Translations under genes and position numbers: made by a program
The notes under the pieces: model-generated
Told to the model about the DNA's origin: nothing
The model's input: only the letters and a program-made list of their open reading frames with translations
The model's database searches: none
Assembly (NCBI RefSeq): GCF_001424985.1
Contig: NZ_LMDA01000008.1
Span: forward strand, 73,121 to 123,480
Source: Rhizobium sp. Root1212
Lineage (GTDB): Bacteria; Pseudomonadota; Alphaproteobacteria; Rhizobiales; Rhizobiaceae
Reading direction: 5' to 3'
Length of the DNA stretch: 50,360 nt
In this document: positions 7,941 to 16,789 of the stretch, in pieces
How the letters are laid out: each line of letters opens with the position of its first letter
Position numbering within the stretch: the first letter of the stretch is position 1

Positions 7941-9468
7941 ACTGTGCAAAAACTCCGTGGGATTCCAACGGTAAGCGAGCCGTAGTATGATGTTTACATG
8001 GCACATTTATCTGGCTCAGACCGCTCGCAGCTGCGCTTCTCCCCGAAGCGGTTGATGATTATGTCGGATCTGACAATCCGGTTCGCCTCATAAAGGCTTT
8101 TGTGGATAGCATTGATCTTGTCGCCGCTGGGTTTTCCCGCGTAACGGCAAAAGAGACAGGACGACCCGGCTACGATCCCGCCGATCTGCTTAAACTCTAC
8201 CTCTACGGATATTTGAATCGGGTACGTTCGAGCCGAAAGCTGGAAGCAGAAACCCGCCGTAATATCGAGGTGATCTGGCTGCTGCGCCATCTAAAACCTG
8301 ATTATCGGACAATCGCATCTTTTCGCCGAGTGAATTGCGCAGCTTTCAAGCAAATTTTCCGCGAGTTTGCCATCGTCTGTCGTCGACTCGATTTGTTCGG
8401 CAGGGAAATGCTTGCCGTGGATGGTACGCGCATCAAGGCGGTCAATAATAGGCATCGCAACTTAACGCGTACAAAGCTGTTGGATCTTGTACGTCGCGCC
8501 GACGAAAAACTTTCCGACTATGTGAAAGCGCTTGATGACGGTGATGCCGACGAGGAGAAAGCGGCCAGTAATATCAATTCGAACGGTAGAAGCAGTGACA
8601 CTGAGAAGAAGATTGCGGCGCTCAGGACGAGGCGGCAGAAGTTCAGCAGTTTGCTTGCCGAGCGGGACCGCACAGGTGAGGATCAGATATCGCTGACGGA
8701 TCCAGATAGCAGGGCTATGCCGAATATGATGAAAGTTGGGGTTGGGTACAACGTTCAGCTGGCAGTTGACGTGAAGCATAAGCTGATCGCTGAGGAAGAC
8801 GTCAGCAACAACGTTCTCGATATCGGCTTGCTCGCGCCGACCGTTGGGTCAGCCATGCAGCTACTCGGTGTCGAGCAGATCGAGGCAGTTGCCGATCGTG
8901 GCTATTACAAGATCGAAGACATAGAAGCTTGCGAGAAGGCTGGCATCACCGCCTATGTACCAAGACCAATCCGTGGATCGACAATAGATGATGGGTTTTT
9001 CTCGAAGGGGAAATTCACCTACCAGCCAGATATAAACGCTTATATCTGCCCCAATGGCGCAGTCATGTCTCCTCGGCGGAGTGGTAAAAAACGAGGTCTT
9101 GCAAGAACCTATTTTGCAAACCGCATCGCCTGCCAATCATGTGCCATCAAAAACAGATGCACGCCAACTGCCTTTCGACAGATCATGCGCCTGGAGAATG
9201 AAGCTGTTCTCGATCGCATGGCGGAAAGGCTAAGGCAACGTCCAAATATTATGAGTCAGAGAAAGGAAAGCGTCGAGCATCCTTTTGGGACTATTAAGCA
9301 ATGGATGAACCAAGGCGCGTTCCTGATGCGTGGGTTGAACCACGTTCAGGGAGAGTTTAGCCTAACTGCAGTCGCCTATAATATCAGAAGGGCAATCGCC
9401 CTTGTTAGCATGCCGGACCTGATAGGCGCTATGAAGGCATAATCGGGAAATCTGCGTTTTGAGCGCAG
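7941..9468 (+). mobile_element. IS1182-family insertion sequence
   Basis: The left end begins near ACTGTGCAAAAACTCC (about 7941-7956). The right end contains the related inverted sequence GCGTTTTGAGCGCAG (about 9454-9468). The match is imperfect, so the borders are approximate. No target duplication was found. The element separates the oxygenase gene from the LysR gene and carries one transposase gene with an early frameshift. Confidence 0.6.
7998..9442 (+). pseudogene. IS1182-family transposase with early frameshift
   Basis: ATG 7998 starts MAHLSGSDRSQLRF and hits TAA at 8091. The downstream frame reads LLPEAVDDYVGSDNPVRLIKAFVDSIDLVAAGF, which is the family's normal continuation, so one base has been gained or lost near 8025-8040. 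The main part (8102-9442, 446 residues from a GTG) is intact. It has the DDE domain: MLAVDGTRIKA, QLAVDVKHKLI, VADRGYYKIED, the cysteine-bearing RIACQSCAIKNRC, and HPFGTIKQWMN with the Glu region. If GTG 8102 is not used, the transposase is inactive. A transposase made by frameshifting is possible but not usual in this family. Confidence 0.8.
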
Positions 9469-9630
9469 GAAAATCCATTAAGGTACTTCATTTTGGTCTC
9501 CTACTAACCCAATCGCGTTAATGAGAGAAATTCCCAGGAACTCCTCATCGGTCCAAGACGAGTCCGCGTATCACCCGATCCTTCGGCGTTTTAGGACGGT
9601 CTGATAAATAAGAACGCCTAATATAATTTG

Positions 9631-10569
9631 ATGTTATATCTTTCGCTCCGGCAGCTCGAATATGTGATGGCGGTCGCCCACGCCGGCAGCCTGACGGTTG
9701 CCGCCCAGCAGGTAAACGTTTCCCAGCCGGCCCTCTCCGTCGCTCTGACCCAGGTGGAGACGCATCTGGGTCAGAAGCTCTTCCTGCGCCGGAAGGGCGC
9801 AGCCATAACGCTTTCTGCCTTCGGCCGCCTCTTCCTGGCGGATGCGGAAGCGCTTCTGGCCGATGCGGCCCGCCTGGAAAGTCGCGACGGCTTGAGGCAA
9901 AGACGGGTGGCACGCATCGTGCTGGGCATATTCGAGGATCTTGCCCCCGGTTATCTTGCCCCGCTTCTGAGACTGGTTCGGACGCAATATCCGGACATCG
10001 AAATCAGGACGCGGGTGGCGATCTTCGAGACCCTCGCAGACGCGGTGATTGCGGGCGACGTAGACGTGGCTCTGACCTACGACCTCGGTCTGGATGCGCG
10101 GTTTCATCGCGACGTTTTTGCGCAGGTGTCGCCGCAGGCCTGGCTTCACCCGCAGGATCCCCTGGCAAAGCGCGATGCGGTCACACTCGCCGATCTCGCC
10201 GATCTCGCCGACCGTCCGCTGGTGCTGTCCGACCAGGGATTGTCGATCCGGCATATGCTCGGCCTGTTCCGGCCTCTCGGCGTCACGCCCTATGTCGCCC
10301 ACAGGGCAGCCTCGGTCGAAATCCTGCGCAGCCTTGTCGCCAATGGAGAGGGCGTGGGGATCAGCTATACGAATCCTGCCGGCACGATCAGCCATGACGG
10401 GCGGCCCCTTGTGCGCGTGCCGATTGCCGATTCCCGGGCACAGGAACCCATCGTTCTGGTGCACTGCGGAGAGCAGCCGATGCCCCTGCCGAAAATCCGC
10501 GCAGCGATCCTGAACGAGCAGTGGAATAGCCAGCGGGGCGAATATCCGCCGGCCCCGGCCGTCACCTGA
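9631..10569 (+). CDS. LysR-family transcriptional regulator
   Basis: This 312-residue protein has an N-terminal winged HTH ([46 protein letters not shown], residues about 6-55) followed by the LysR substrate-binding fold. TTG at 9628 directly precedes ATG 9631; I prefer the ATG. It ends next to a convergent tatA gene (7 bases of overlap). Its position between the oxygenase gene and the ABC importer, and the motif shared by their upstream regions, suggest that it controls both in response to the substrate or an intermediate. An antisense frame of similar length is a codon-bias shadow. Confidence 0.9.
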   Translation: MLYLSLRQLEYVMAVAHAGSLTVAAQQVNVSQPALSVALTQVETHLGQKLFLRRKGAAITLSAFGRLFLADAEALLADAARLESRDGLRQRRVARIVLGIFEDLAPGYLAPLLRLVRTQYPDIEIRTRVAIFETLADAVIAGDVDVALTYDLGLDARFHRDVFAQVSPQAWLHPQDPLAKRDAVTLADLADLADRPLVLSDQGLSIRHMLGLFRPLGVTPYVAHRAASVEILRSLVANGEGVGISYTNPAGTISHDGRPLVRVPIADSRAQEPIVLVHCGEQPMPLPKIRAAILNEQWNSQRGEYPPAPAVT

Positions 10570-10738
10570 CCTCATCGGCCTTGTGTTCAAGGGACTTGTC
10601 CTCATCGGACATACCCTTCTTGAAGTTCTTGATGCCCTTGGCGACATCGCCCATCAGTTCCGGAATCTTGCCGCGGCCGAACAACAGCAGCACCACCGCC
10701 AGAACGATCATCCAATGCCAGGCGCTAAAAGAACCCAT
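10562..10738 (-). CDS. tatA: TatA, Sec-independent protein translocase subunit (lone copy)
   Basis: This 58-residue protein starts [43 protein letters not shown]. It shows the single N-terminal transmembrane helix, the FG hinge and the amphipathic helix of TatA. The start is fixed by the RBS GGAGGGACGGAA directly before ATG 10738; a longer open frame upstream is not coding. TatA forms the pore for folded proteins with twin-arginine signals. No tatB or tatC is nearby. The gene is divergent from an ABC binding protein that itself has a twin-arginine signal, so it may supplement the host's Tat system for that cargo. Confidence 0.92.
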   Translation of the reverse strand: MGSFSAWHWMIVLAVVLLLFGRGKIPELMGDVAKGIKNFKKGMSDEDKSLEHKADEVR

Positions 10739-10933
10739 TTCCGTCCCTCCCGTTGAACCCGAACCCTGGTCGGTAGTTCGGACGCGCTTGCGTCTGAAGA
10801 TCACAGTCGTTAGCCCAAAGCCTTGTCGTGTGCAATTTGGCGTTCCGCTTGCACTGGACATATCGGCCCGCTCAAGGGCGGTAACTACGGAAAATACGCT
10901 CTTTTTGAGAATGCGCCATGCTATCTCGGAATG

Positions 10934-10967
10934 ATCGCATACAAAATATGGCAATTATGTATGCGAT
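10934..10967. promoter_or_regulatory. Perfect 10-bp inverted repeat, candidate operator
   Basis: The arms are ATCGCATACA and TGTATGCGAT, separated by 14 bases. The centre-to-centre distance of 24 bases is about two helical turns, which suits a dimeric or tetrameric regulator. It has no T-run and is AT-rich, so it is not a terminator. It lies in the tatA/importer control region. Confidence 0.5.
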
Positions 10968-11100
10968 TATGTGAGCCGAAAAACACATAAAAATCAGAAG
11001 CGTTATGTCCTGCGTAAGAAAATTGCGAAATTGCGCGGATGGACGACGTTTATGACATTCTACGATCAACTGTCGGTTTCCGTCGGCGTATGTGATGTAT

Positions 11101-11113
11101 CCAATAATAACAG
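11101..11113. promoter_or_regulatory. Shared upstream motif, copy 2 (ABC importer side)
   Basis: This is CCAATAATAACAG, identical to 7928-7940 upstream of the PhyH gene. It lies about 120 bases before the binding-protein start. A chance match of 13 bases at two co-located promoters is unlikely, so joint regulation is inferred. Confidence 0.4.
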
Positions 11114-11230
11114 TGAATGAATTCGGACTTGACGTATTTGTGCACGCATACGATGCTCGTAATGTCTATACATGAGGTGGGAGCCTCGTATTGCTTACGG
11201 CGCGGGGAGCGCCAAAGGGAGGAAAAATTT

Positions 11231-12811
11231 ATGTCAGTGAACAGACGTACGTTCCTGCAAGGGACGGCCGGCGCTATCGGCTTGGCTATGGCACAGGGTG
11301 CCCTGTCGAAGATCGTTTATGCGCAGGATGCAGCCGGCACGCTGCGGGTTGCGATCGCAAAGCCTGCGGGCAATCTCGATCCGCAGAGCCATTACGCCAT
11401 TTGGGCCATTCAGGACCTGATGTTCGAGCCGCTCGTCAGATACGGCAAGGGTGGCCAGATCGAACCGTGCCTCGCGACCGGCTGGGAGATCGAGGACGGT
11501 GGCAAGACCCTGCATCTGACCTTGCGTCAGGGCGTCACATTCCATGATGGCACCAAGTTCGATGCTACCGCCTGCAAGTGGAACCTCGAACGCTGGATGG
11601 GTCTCGAACAGTTCAGCTGGATGAACTGCTCCAAGCAGTTCCAGTCGCTGGAGGTAATCGACGACTACAACGTCGCCGTTCATTTCAAGGAACAGCCGCT
11701 CGCGCTGATGCAGGAGCTTACCTATACACGACCCGTTCGCTTCCTTTCGCCCAAATCGGTGGATGCCGACGGCAAGTTCAAGGACCCGGTTGGAACGGGA
11801 CCGTGGGTTCAGCTCAGCGCAGATGATACCCAGAGTGTCTTCGAGCACTATGACGGCTATTGGGGCGACAAACCGACCTATGAACGCCTTGAGGCCAAGG
11901 TCATTCCCGATGCGCGCTCGCGGGTTGCGGCATTGCGTGCCGGTCAGATCGACCTTGTCGGCGGCTTCTGGATCGCGCCCTTGACCGCGGAGGAGGGCAA
12001 GCAGCTCGAATCGGACGAGAGCGTCAACGTCGTCGTCGATCCGGGCAATGTCACCCTGGTCATGGCGTTCAACCCCGACCGTGCCGAGGCTCTCAAGGAT
12101 CAGCAGGTCCGCAAGGCCGTCAGCATCGCCATCGATCGCGCGGCGATCTCCAAGGTGCTGTACCATGGCTATGCCAAGCCCGCCGGCAACATCTTCTCAG
12201 GCGCCTTGCCCTACGCCGGAACGCAATATGACGCACCGGCCCGCGATGCGGCGGCCGCATCGGCCCTGCTTGAAAAGGCAGGCTGGACCGGCAGCCCGAT
12301 CCGCATGAAGGATGGCAAGCCGCTGACGCTCGAACTGGTCGTCAGCCCTGATGCCGTGCCGGGATCGCGCGTGATCGCCGAAGTCATTCAGGCCGAGCTG
12401 AAGGAGATCGGTATCGATCTGGTGGTCCGCTCGGTCGACCATGCGTCCAAGCACACCGACATGCTGGAGCAGAAGTACGATCTCGGCTTCTTCCTCACCT
12501 ACGGCGCGCCTTACGATCCATTCGGTTCGATCGTTGCGCTGTGCCTGTCGACCTTCCACAACGACGTCGAAGGCAAGCTCGTCACCGACGCGGTCAATCT
12601 GGACCCGCTGATCAATGCGGCGATGGTCGCCAGCGGCGATCAGATCCAGCCGGCCATTCAGAAGGTCTACGACTGGCTGCGGGACAACGATGCAATCGCG
12701 CCGCTGGTCTACGTGCCGAGCATCTGGGCACATTCCAAGCGGGTCCAGGGCTTTGCAAGCCCGATCACCGAATACGATATGCCCTACGAAAACATCGTAC
12801 TGGCGAGCTGA
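11231..12811 (+). CDS. ABC transporter substrate-binding protein, family 5, Tat-exported
   Basis: This 526-residue periplasmic binding protein is of the dipeptide/nickel/opine class (SBP_bac_5). It shows LDPQSHYAIWAIQDLMFEPLVRYGKGGQIEPCLATGWEI, TLRQGVTFHDGTKFDATACKWNLERW and VRKAVSIAIDR. The start is set by GGGAGGAAAAATTT before ATG 11231. The N-terminus MSVNRRTFLQG, followed by a hydrophobic stretch and AQD, is a twin-arginine signal, so it is exported folded through Tat. It is first in a tight operon with two permeases and two ATPases. The ligand cannot be told from sequence; the downstream flavin-dependent and amidohydrolase genes point to a nitrogen-containing small molecule. Confidence 0.93.
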   Translation: MSVNRRTFLQGTAGAIGLAMAQGALSKIVYAQDAAGTLRVAIAKPAGNLDPQSHYAIWAIQDLMFEPLVRYGKGGQIEPCLATGWEIEDGGKTLHLTLRQGVTFHDGTKFDATACKWNLERWMGLEQFSWMNCSKQFQSLEVIDDYNVAVHFKEQPLALMQELTYTRPVRFLSPKSVDADGKFKDPVGTGPWVQLSADDTQSVFEHYDGYWGDKPTYERLEAKVIPDARSRVAALRAGQIDLVGGFWIAPLTAEEGKQLESDESVNVVVDPGNVTLVMAFNPDRAEALKDQQVRKAVSIAIDRAAISKVLYHGYAKPAGNIFSGALPYAGTQYDAPARDAAAASALLEKAGWTGSPIRMKDGKPLTLELVVSPDAVPGSRVIAEVIQAELKEIGIDLVVRSVDHASKHTDMLEQKYDLGFFLTYGAPYDPFGSIVALCLSTFHNDVEGKLVTDAVNLDPLINAAMVASGDQIQPAIQKVYDWLRDNDAIAPLVYVPSIWAHSKRVQGFASPITEYDMPYENIVLAS

Positions 12812-12823
12812 CGGGAGGGTATC

Positions 12824-13759
12824 GTGTTCCACTTCATCAGCAAGCGGCTGAAGCATTCCCTGGTCCTTTTGTTCCTGGCATCCCTGGTCTGCTTCACGCT
12901 CGTCGTGTCGGCACCCGGCAATGTTGCCGTCCTGATTGCCGAACTGCGCGGGGCGGTCGCAACACCCGGTTACGTCGACCAGGTCGCCGAAGAGATAGGA
13001 CTGCATAAGCCGCTGCTGATGCGGTATGTGGATTGGCTCGGCGACGCGGTCCAGGGGGATTTCGGTATCTCCTACCGGACCGGGCAGGCCGTCAATGCGG
13101 ACCTCAGCAAGCGCATTCTGGTCACCGGAATGCTCATTGCCGGCGGCGGTGTCATCGCCACCCTGATCAGCCTCATACTCGGCTTCCTCGGTGCCTTCTG
13201 GCCCTACAGACTGCCGGACCGCGCCTCGCGCGGTCTGGCTCTCATCGGAGCATCGACGCCGACATTCTTCGTCGGCGCCCTGATGATCTACGCATTCTCC
13301 GTCAGTTTCCGGATCTTTCCGTCCTTCGGTTTCGAAGGGCCGGAGAGCTGGGTACTGCCATGGCTGACCGTGGCGGTGCTGCCGGCCGCCGTACTCAGCC
13401 GCGTGGTGCGCGTCGGGTTGGAAGACGCGATGTCGAGCCCGTTCGTGCTGACGGCAAAGAGCAAGGGATTGGGGCGGACCGCAATCCTGCTGCGTGAGGC
13501 GTTACCGAACATCACCCCCATCTTCATCAATGCCCTTGGCACCCAGGTCGGCCTGATGACCGCCACCGCGATCATCGTCGAGCCGCTCTTCGCCTGGCAG
13601 GGGCTTGGTGACTACTTTCTTGCGGGCGTGCGCTTTCGCGATTTCATGGTGGTGCAGGCCTGTCTGCTCCTCTTCCTTTCGTTCTTCATCGTGGTGAACC
13701 TCGTCGTCGATCTGGCGGTCATGCTGACCGACCCGCGCATTCGCCGCCAATGGAGCTGA
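12824..13759 (+). CDS. ABC transporter permease (DppB/OppB type)
   Basis: This 311-residue inner-membrane protein starts at GTG 12824 behind GGGAGGG. It has about six transmembrane helices. The conserved EAA-type loop is near residues 205-235 (VGLEDAMSSPFVLTAKSKGLGRTAILLREALPN), which contacts the ATPases. The N-terminus FHFISKRLKHSLVLLFLASLVCFTLV is typical of the first permease of peptide/nickel importers. It lies 12 bases after the binding-protein gene and pairs with the next permease. Confidence 0.92.
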   Translation: MFHFISKRLKHSLVLLFLASLVCFTLVVSAPGNVAVLIAELRGAVATPGYVDQVAEEIGLHKPLLMRYVDWLGDAVQGDFGISYRTGQAVNADLSKRILVTGMLIAGGGVIATLISLILGFLGAFWPYRLPDRASRGLALIGASTPTFFVGALMIYAFSVSFRIFPSFGFEGPESWVLPWLTVAVLPAAVLSRVVRVGLEDAMSSPFVLTAKSKGLGRTAILLREALPNITPIFINALGTQVGLMTATAIIVEPLFAWQGLGDYFLAGVRFRDFMVVQACLLLFLSFFIVVNLVVDLAVMLTDPRIRRQWS

Positions 13760-13761
13760 TT

Positions 13762-14658
13762 ATGAACATGCTCAAAACTATCCTTGCCCAAATCAACAAG
13801 ATGCCGCGGGCGGCATTGATCACCATCGGCCTCTTCCTCGCGCTCGGAATCTTTGCGCCCTGGATCGCGCCACAGGACCCGAGTGCCCAGAACCTGCTCG
13901 ACGCGGGCGGGGGACCAAGCGCCGCGCACTGGCTCGGAACCGACAATCTCGGTCGCGACACCCTGAGCCGGCTGATCATCGCGGCCAACACCTCGCTGGT
14001 CAGCGTCGGCTCGGTGCTCATCATCGCCATGACCATCGGCATTCTGATGGGCACGATCGCCGGCTACCATCGCGGCTGGGTGGACGATCTGCTGATGCGT
14101 ATCGTCGATGTCGGCCTGTCCATCCCCAGCCTCATTACCGCGCTGGCGGTTATCGGCATCGTCGGACCCGGCTACTGGACCATGGTGATGGCGCTCTCCC
14201 TGGCATGGTGGCCGATGAGCGGCCGTATCAGCCGCGGCGTCGCCGTCAGCATCATGAGCAAGCCGCATATCGAGGCGCTGCGGGTGCTGGGCGCCAGCCC
14301 CTGGCGCATCTATTTCGGCCATCTTCTTCCCGGCACGATCGGGCAGGTCATGGTCTATGCGACGGCAGACGCCGGTACGGCTGCGCTGGCGGTCGCGACG
14401 TTGAGCTTCCTCGGCCTCGGCATCCAGCCGCCGACGCCGGAATGGGGCCAGATGCTTGTGGACGCTCTGCCTTATCTCGAATCCGATCCGCGACAGGTGC
14501 TTCTGCCGGGCTTCGCGCTCACCGCGGCCGTCATCGGCTTCAACATTCTCGGGGAATCGATCGCCCTCAACCGCATCCCGAAACCGCTCACCCGGCGCAT
14601 GCTCGCACTGCGTCGCGCCGAGGTCGCAAGCTGGGGAAAGGAGAATTCCAATGCGTAA
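13762..14658 (+). CDS. ABC transporter permease (DppC/OppC type)
   Basis: This is a 298-residue second permease. An ATG exists at 13750, but I choose 13762 because GGAG (13752-13755) sits correctly before it and it follows the upstream stop. Hallmarks are FAPWIAPQDP, HWLGTDNLGRDTLSRLIIAANTSL and the EAA loop IEALRVLGASPWRIYFGHLLPG (residues about 170-190). It forms the heterodimeric membrane channel with the preceding gene product. Its last codons overlap the next gene (ATG inside the stop region), showing translational coupling. Confidence 0.92.
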   Translation: MNMLKTILAQINKMPRAALITIGLFLALGIFAPWIAPQDPSAQNLLDAGGGPSAAHWLGTDNLGRDTLSRLIIAANTSLVSVGSVLIIAMTIGILMGTIAGYHRGWVDDLLMRIVDVGLSIPSLITALAVIGIVGPGYWTMVMALSLAWWPMSGRISRGVAVSIMSKPHIEALRVLGASPWRIYFGHLLPGTIGQVMVYATADAGTAALAVATLSFLGLGIQPPTPEWGQMLVDALPYLESDPRQVLLPGFALTAAVIGFNILGESIALNRIPKPLTRRMLALRRAEVASWGKENSNA

Positions 14659-15643
14659 CGAACCGCTCCTGAGCGTCAGCAACCTGACGGTCAATCTGTT
14701 GACCGCAAAATCGGCAGTCCGCCCGGTCGATGGGGTCAGTTATTCGGTCCGGCAGGGCGAATGTCTCGCCATCGTCGGCGAAAGCGGCAGCGGCAAGACG
14801 GTGATGAACTTCGCGCCGCTCGGCCTGATGCCGACCGGCGTCACGACAATGCTCTCCGGCTCCGTCAAGCTTGAGGGGCGCGAACTGATCGGTTTGCCGG
14901 AAGCCGAAATCCAGAAGCTCCGCGGCAAATCCGTCGGCTTCATCTTCCAGGACCCGATGAGCGCGCTCAACCCGGTGCGTCGCATCGGGCGGCAGATCGC
15001 CGAAATGGCAGAACTGCATCTCAACATGACGCCCAAGGCAGCCGAGGCACGGGCCCTCGAGCTTGTGAAGCTCGTCGGCATTTCCGACCCGGCGGCACGG
15101 CTGCGGCAATATCCGCATGAACTGTCCGGTGGTCTCAGGCAGCGCGTCGTCATCGCCATCGCACTGGCGGGCGAGCCGAAGCTCCTGATCGCCGACGAGC
15201 CGACGACTGCGCTCGACGTCACGGTTCAGGCGCAGATCCTGCGGCTCCTGAAGGATGTGCAGAAGCGGTTGAACATGGCGATGGTGCTGATCACCCATGA
15301 CATGGGCGTCGTTGCCGGTGCGGCCGACAACATTGTCGTCATGTATGCGGCACGGGCTGCCGAGCGTGGCCCGGTGGATACCGTCCTCGTCAATCCGCGT
15401 CATCCCTATACGCGTGGGCTGATCAACGCGATCCCGCGGCGGGAAGATCCGGTGGGTGCGGAATTCCGCGGCCTGCCCGGCCTGCCGCCGGCACTTGCCG
15501 CACCGTTCAAGGGCTGCGCCTTCACGCCGCGCTGCGACATGGCGGTGCCCGCCTGTTCGCTCGCCCGTCCTCCGCTGGAGCAGGTCGATGGCAACGTCTT
15601 CGTCGCCTGTCCGGTCGTCAACCATGGAAAGGTCGCAGCATGA
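14651..15643 (+). CDS. ABC transporter ATP-binding protein (DppD/OppD type)
   Basis: This is a 330-residue ATPase. The start is ATG 14651, eight bases after AAAGGAGA and overlapping the upstream stop codon (ATGCGTAA). Walker A is GESGSGKT (about residue 42), the signature is LSGGLRQR, Walker B is LLIADEP and the switch His is in LITHDMGV. The C-terminal OppD/F extension with GCAFTPRCDMAVPAC carries the cysteine pattern that binds an iron-sulfur cluster in some homologues. It powers the importer together with the next gene product. Confidence 0.93.
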   Translation: MRNEPLLSVSNLTVNLLTAKSAVRPVDGVSYSVRQGECLAIVGESGSGKTVMNFAPLGLMPTGVTTMLSGSVKLEGRELIGLPEAEIQKLRGKSVGFIFQDPMSALNPVRRIGRQIAEMAELHLNMTPKAAEARALELVKLVGISDPAARLRQYPHELSGGLRQRVVIAIALAGEPKLLIADEPTTALDVTVQAQILRLLKDVQKRLNMAMVLITHDMGVVAGAADNIVVMYAARAAERGPVDTVLVNPRHPYTRGLINAIPRREDPVGAEFRGLPGLPPALAAPFKGCAFTPRCDMAVPACSLARPPLEQVDGNVFVACPVVNHGKVAA

Positions 15644-16647
15644 ACCTGTCACCGGTTCTTAAAGTCGAAAATCTGCAGACCCGCTTCAAGAGCGTCCAGC
15701 GGGGCAAGTTCGTGCATGCCGTGGACGATGTTTCGATCGAGCTTTTCCCCGGCGAAATCGTCGGTCTGGTCGGCGAATCCGGTTGCGGCAAGTCGACACT
15801 CGGCCGCAGCATTGTCGGGCTCGAAAAAGCAACGGCCGGACGTGTCTTGCTCGACGGGGTGGATCTCAGCACCCTGTCGGGGGCGGCACTGCGCAAGAGC
15901 CGGCGGGCGCTGCAATATGTGTTCCAGGACCCGTATTCCTCGCTCAACGATCGCCAGACCGTCGGCGAGGCGATCGATGAAGCGCTGATCATCGACGGGC
16001 TTCGTGACCCGACGGCCCGCGAGCGCCGCACCAAGGAATTGCTCGATCAGGTCGGTCTCGTATCGGTGGTCAAGGATCGGCATACGCGGGAGCTTTCCGG
16101 TGGCCAGCGTCAGCGTGTCGCCATCGCCCGTTCGCTGGCGGTCAACCCGCGGGTGCTGATTTGCGACGAGCCGGTCAGCGCGCTTGACCTCTCCATCCGC
16201 GCGCAGGTGATGAACCTGTTCCTGCGGCTGCAGAAGGATCTCGGCGTCGCCTGCCTGTTCATCGCGCATGATCTTGCCCTGGTCCGGCAGGCCGCCTCGC
16301 GTACCTACGTCATGTATCTCGGCAAGATCGTCGAGCATGGACCTTCGCAGGAACTCTATGATCACCCCAGCCACCCCTATGCGCAGATGCTGCTTGCTTC
16401 CGCGCCGGAAGTCGATCCTCGCATCGAGAAGAGCCGCAGGGGTCCGTTGATGATCGGTGAAATTCCGAGCCCGACGAACCCGCCTTCGGGTTGCCGCTTC
16501 CGCACCCGGTGTCCGCTGGCGGTGGACGCTTGCGCGCAGGCTCTGCCCCCGGCCATCAGCCTGTCGGCAGACCATGATGCGTCATGCCTCCTCGCTGCCG
16601 AGCTTCACCGCGGCAGCCGCTCGGCCCTCGCCATACAGGCTGCGTAG
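15640..16647 (+). CDS. ABC transporter ATP-binding protein (DppF/OppF type)
   Basis: This 335-residue ATPase is joined to the preceding gene by an ATGA overlap. Walker A is GESGCGKST, the signature LSGGQRQR, Walker B VLICDEP and the H-loop FIAHDLAL. The C-terminal oligopeptide-transporter domain (SGCRFRTRCPLAVDAC) is present. This completes a five-gene importer. A terminator-like hairpin follows at 16679-16709, so the downstream catabolic genes may be expressed at a lower level or from their own promoter. Confidence 0.93.
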   Translation: MNLSPVLKVENLQTRFKSVQRGKFVHAVDDVSIELFPGEIVGLVGESGCGKSTLGRSIVGLEKATAGRVLLDGVDLSTLSGAALRKSRRALQYVFQDPYSSLNDRQTVGEAIDEALIIDGLRDPTARERRTKELLDQVGLVSVVKDRHTRELSGGQRQRVAIARSLAVNPRVLICDEPVSALDLSIRAQVMNLFLRLQKDLGVACLFIAHDLALVRQAASRTYVMYLGKIVEHGPSQELYDHPSHPYAQMLLASAPEVDPRIEKSRRGPLMIGEIPSPTNPPSGCRFRTRCPLAVDACAQALPPAISLSADHDASCLLAAELHRGSRSALAIQAA

Positions 16648-16678
16648 CGCCGGCATCAAACCTAAGACATCCGTCGCG

Positions 16679-16709
16679 AAACGGGCGCGGAGATATCCGC
16701 GTCCGTTTT
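16679..16709 (+). terminator. Hairpin with T-run after the importer genes
   Basis: ACGGGCGCGGA and TCCGCGTCCGT form a near-perfect 11-bp stem with a four-base loop, followed by TTTT. It stands between the last ATPase gene and the flavin-reductase-like gene. It could act as a partial terminator within the cluster. Confidence 0.65.
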
Positions 16710-16789
16710 GGAAACAACAAAATTGCCTCAGAACAGGTCAGGGCATGACTGCCCTGAAGCCGCCTGATGTACGATCTGGAGAATATCCC

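Larger units (their letters stand above)
10739..11230. promoter_or_regulatory. Divergent control region between tatA and the ABC importer operon
   Basis: This 490-base AT-rich region has no gene. It contains a perfect 10-bp inverted repeat (ATCGCATACA / TGTATGCGAT, 10934-10967, 14-base spacer), the 13-bp motif CCAATAATAACAG (11101-11113) and ATGT-N4-ACAT (11162-11173). The stretch TTGACG near 11129 is a possible -35 element. The RBS of the binding-protein gene is GGGAGGAAAAATTT before ATG 11231. Several regulators may act here: the LysR protein, and perhaps the now broken GntR/HutC-type one. Confidence 0.6.

Noticed and set aside
7941..9468. Target-site duplication for the IS1182 element
   Set aside because: No matching short direct repeat could be found at the inferred borders, which are themselves approximate.
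9634..10647. 337-codon antisense frame over the LysR gene
   Set aside because: The LysR HTH on the forward strand is clear; the antisense product is rich in Arg, His and Gln without motifs.
10739..10954. 130-residue extended TatA
   Set aside because: The extension lacks any TatA feature and a strong RBS directly precedes the internal ATG 10738.
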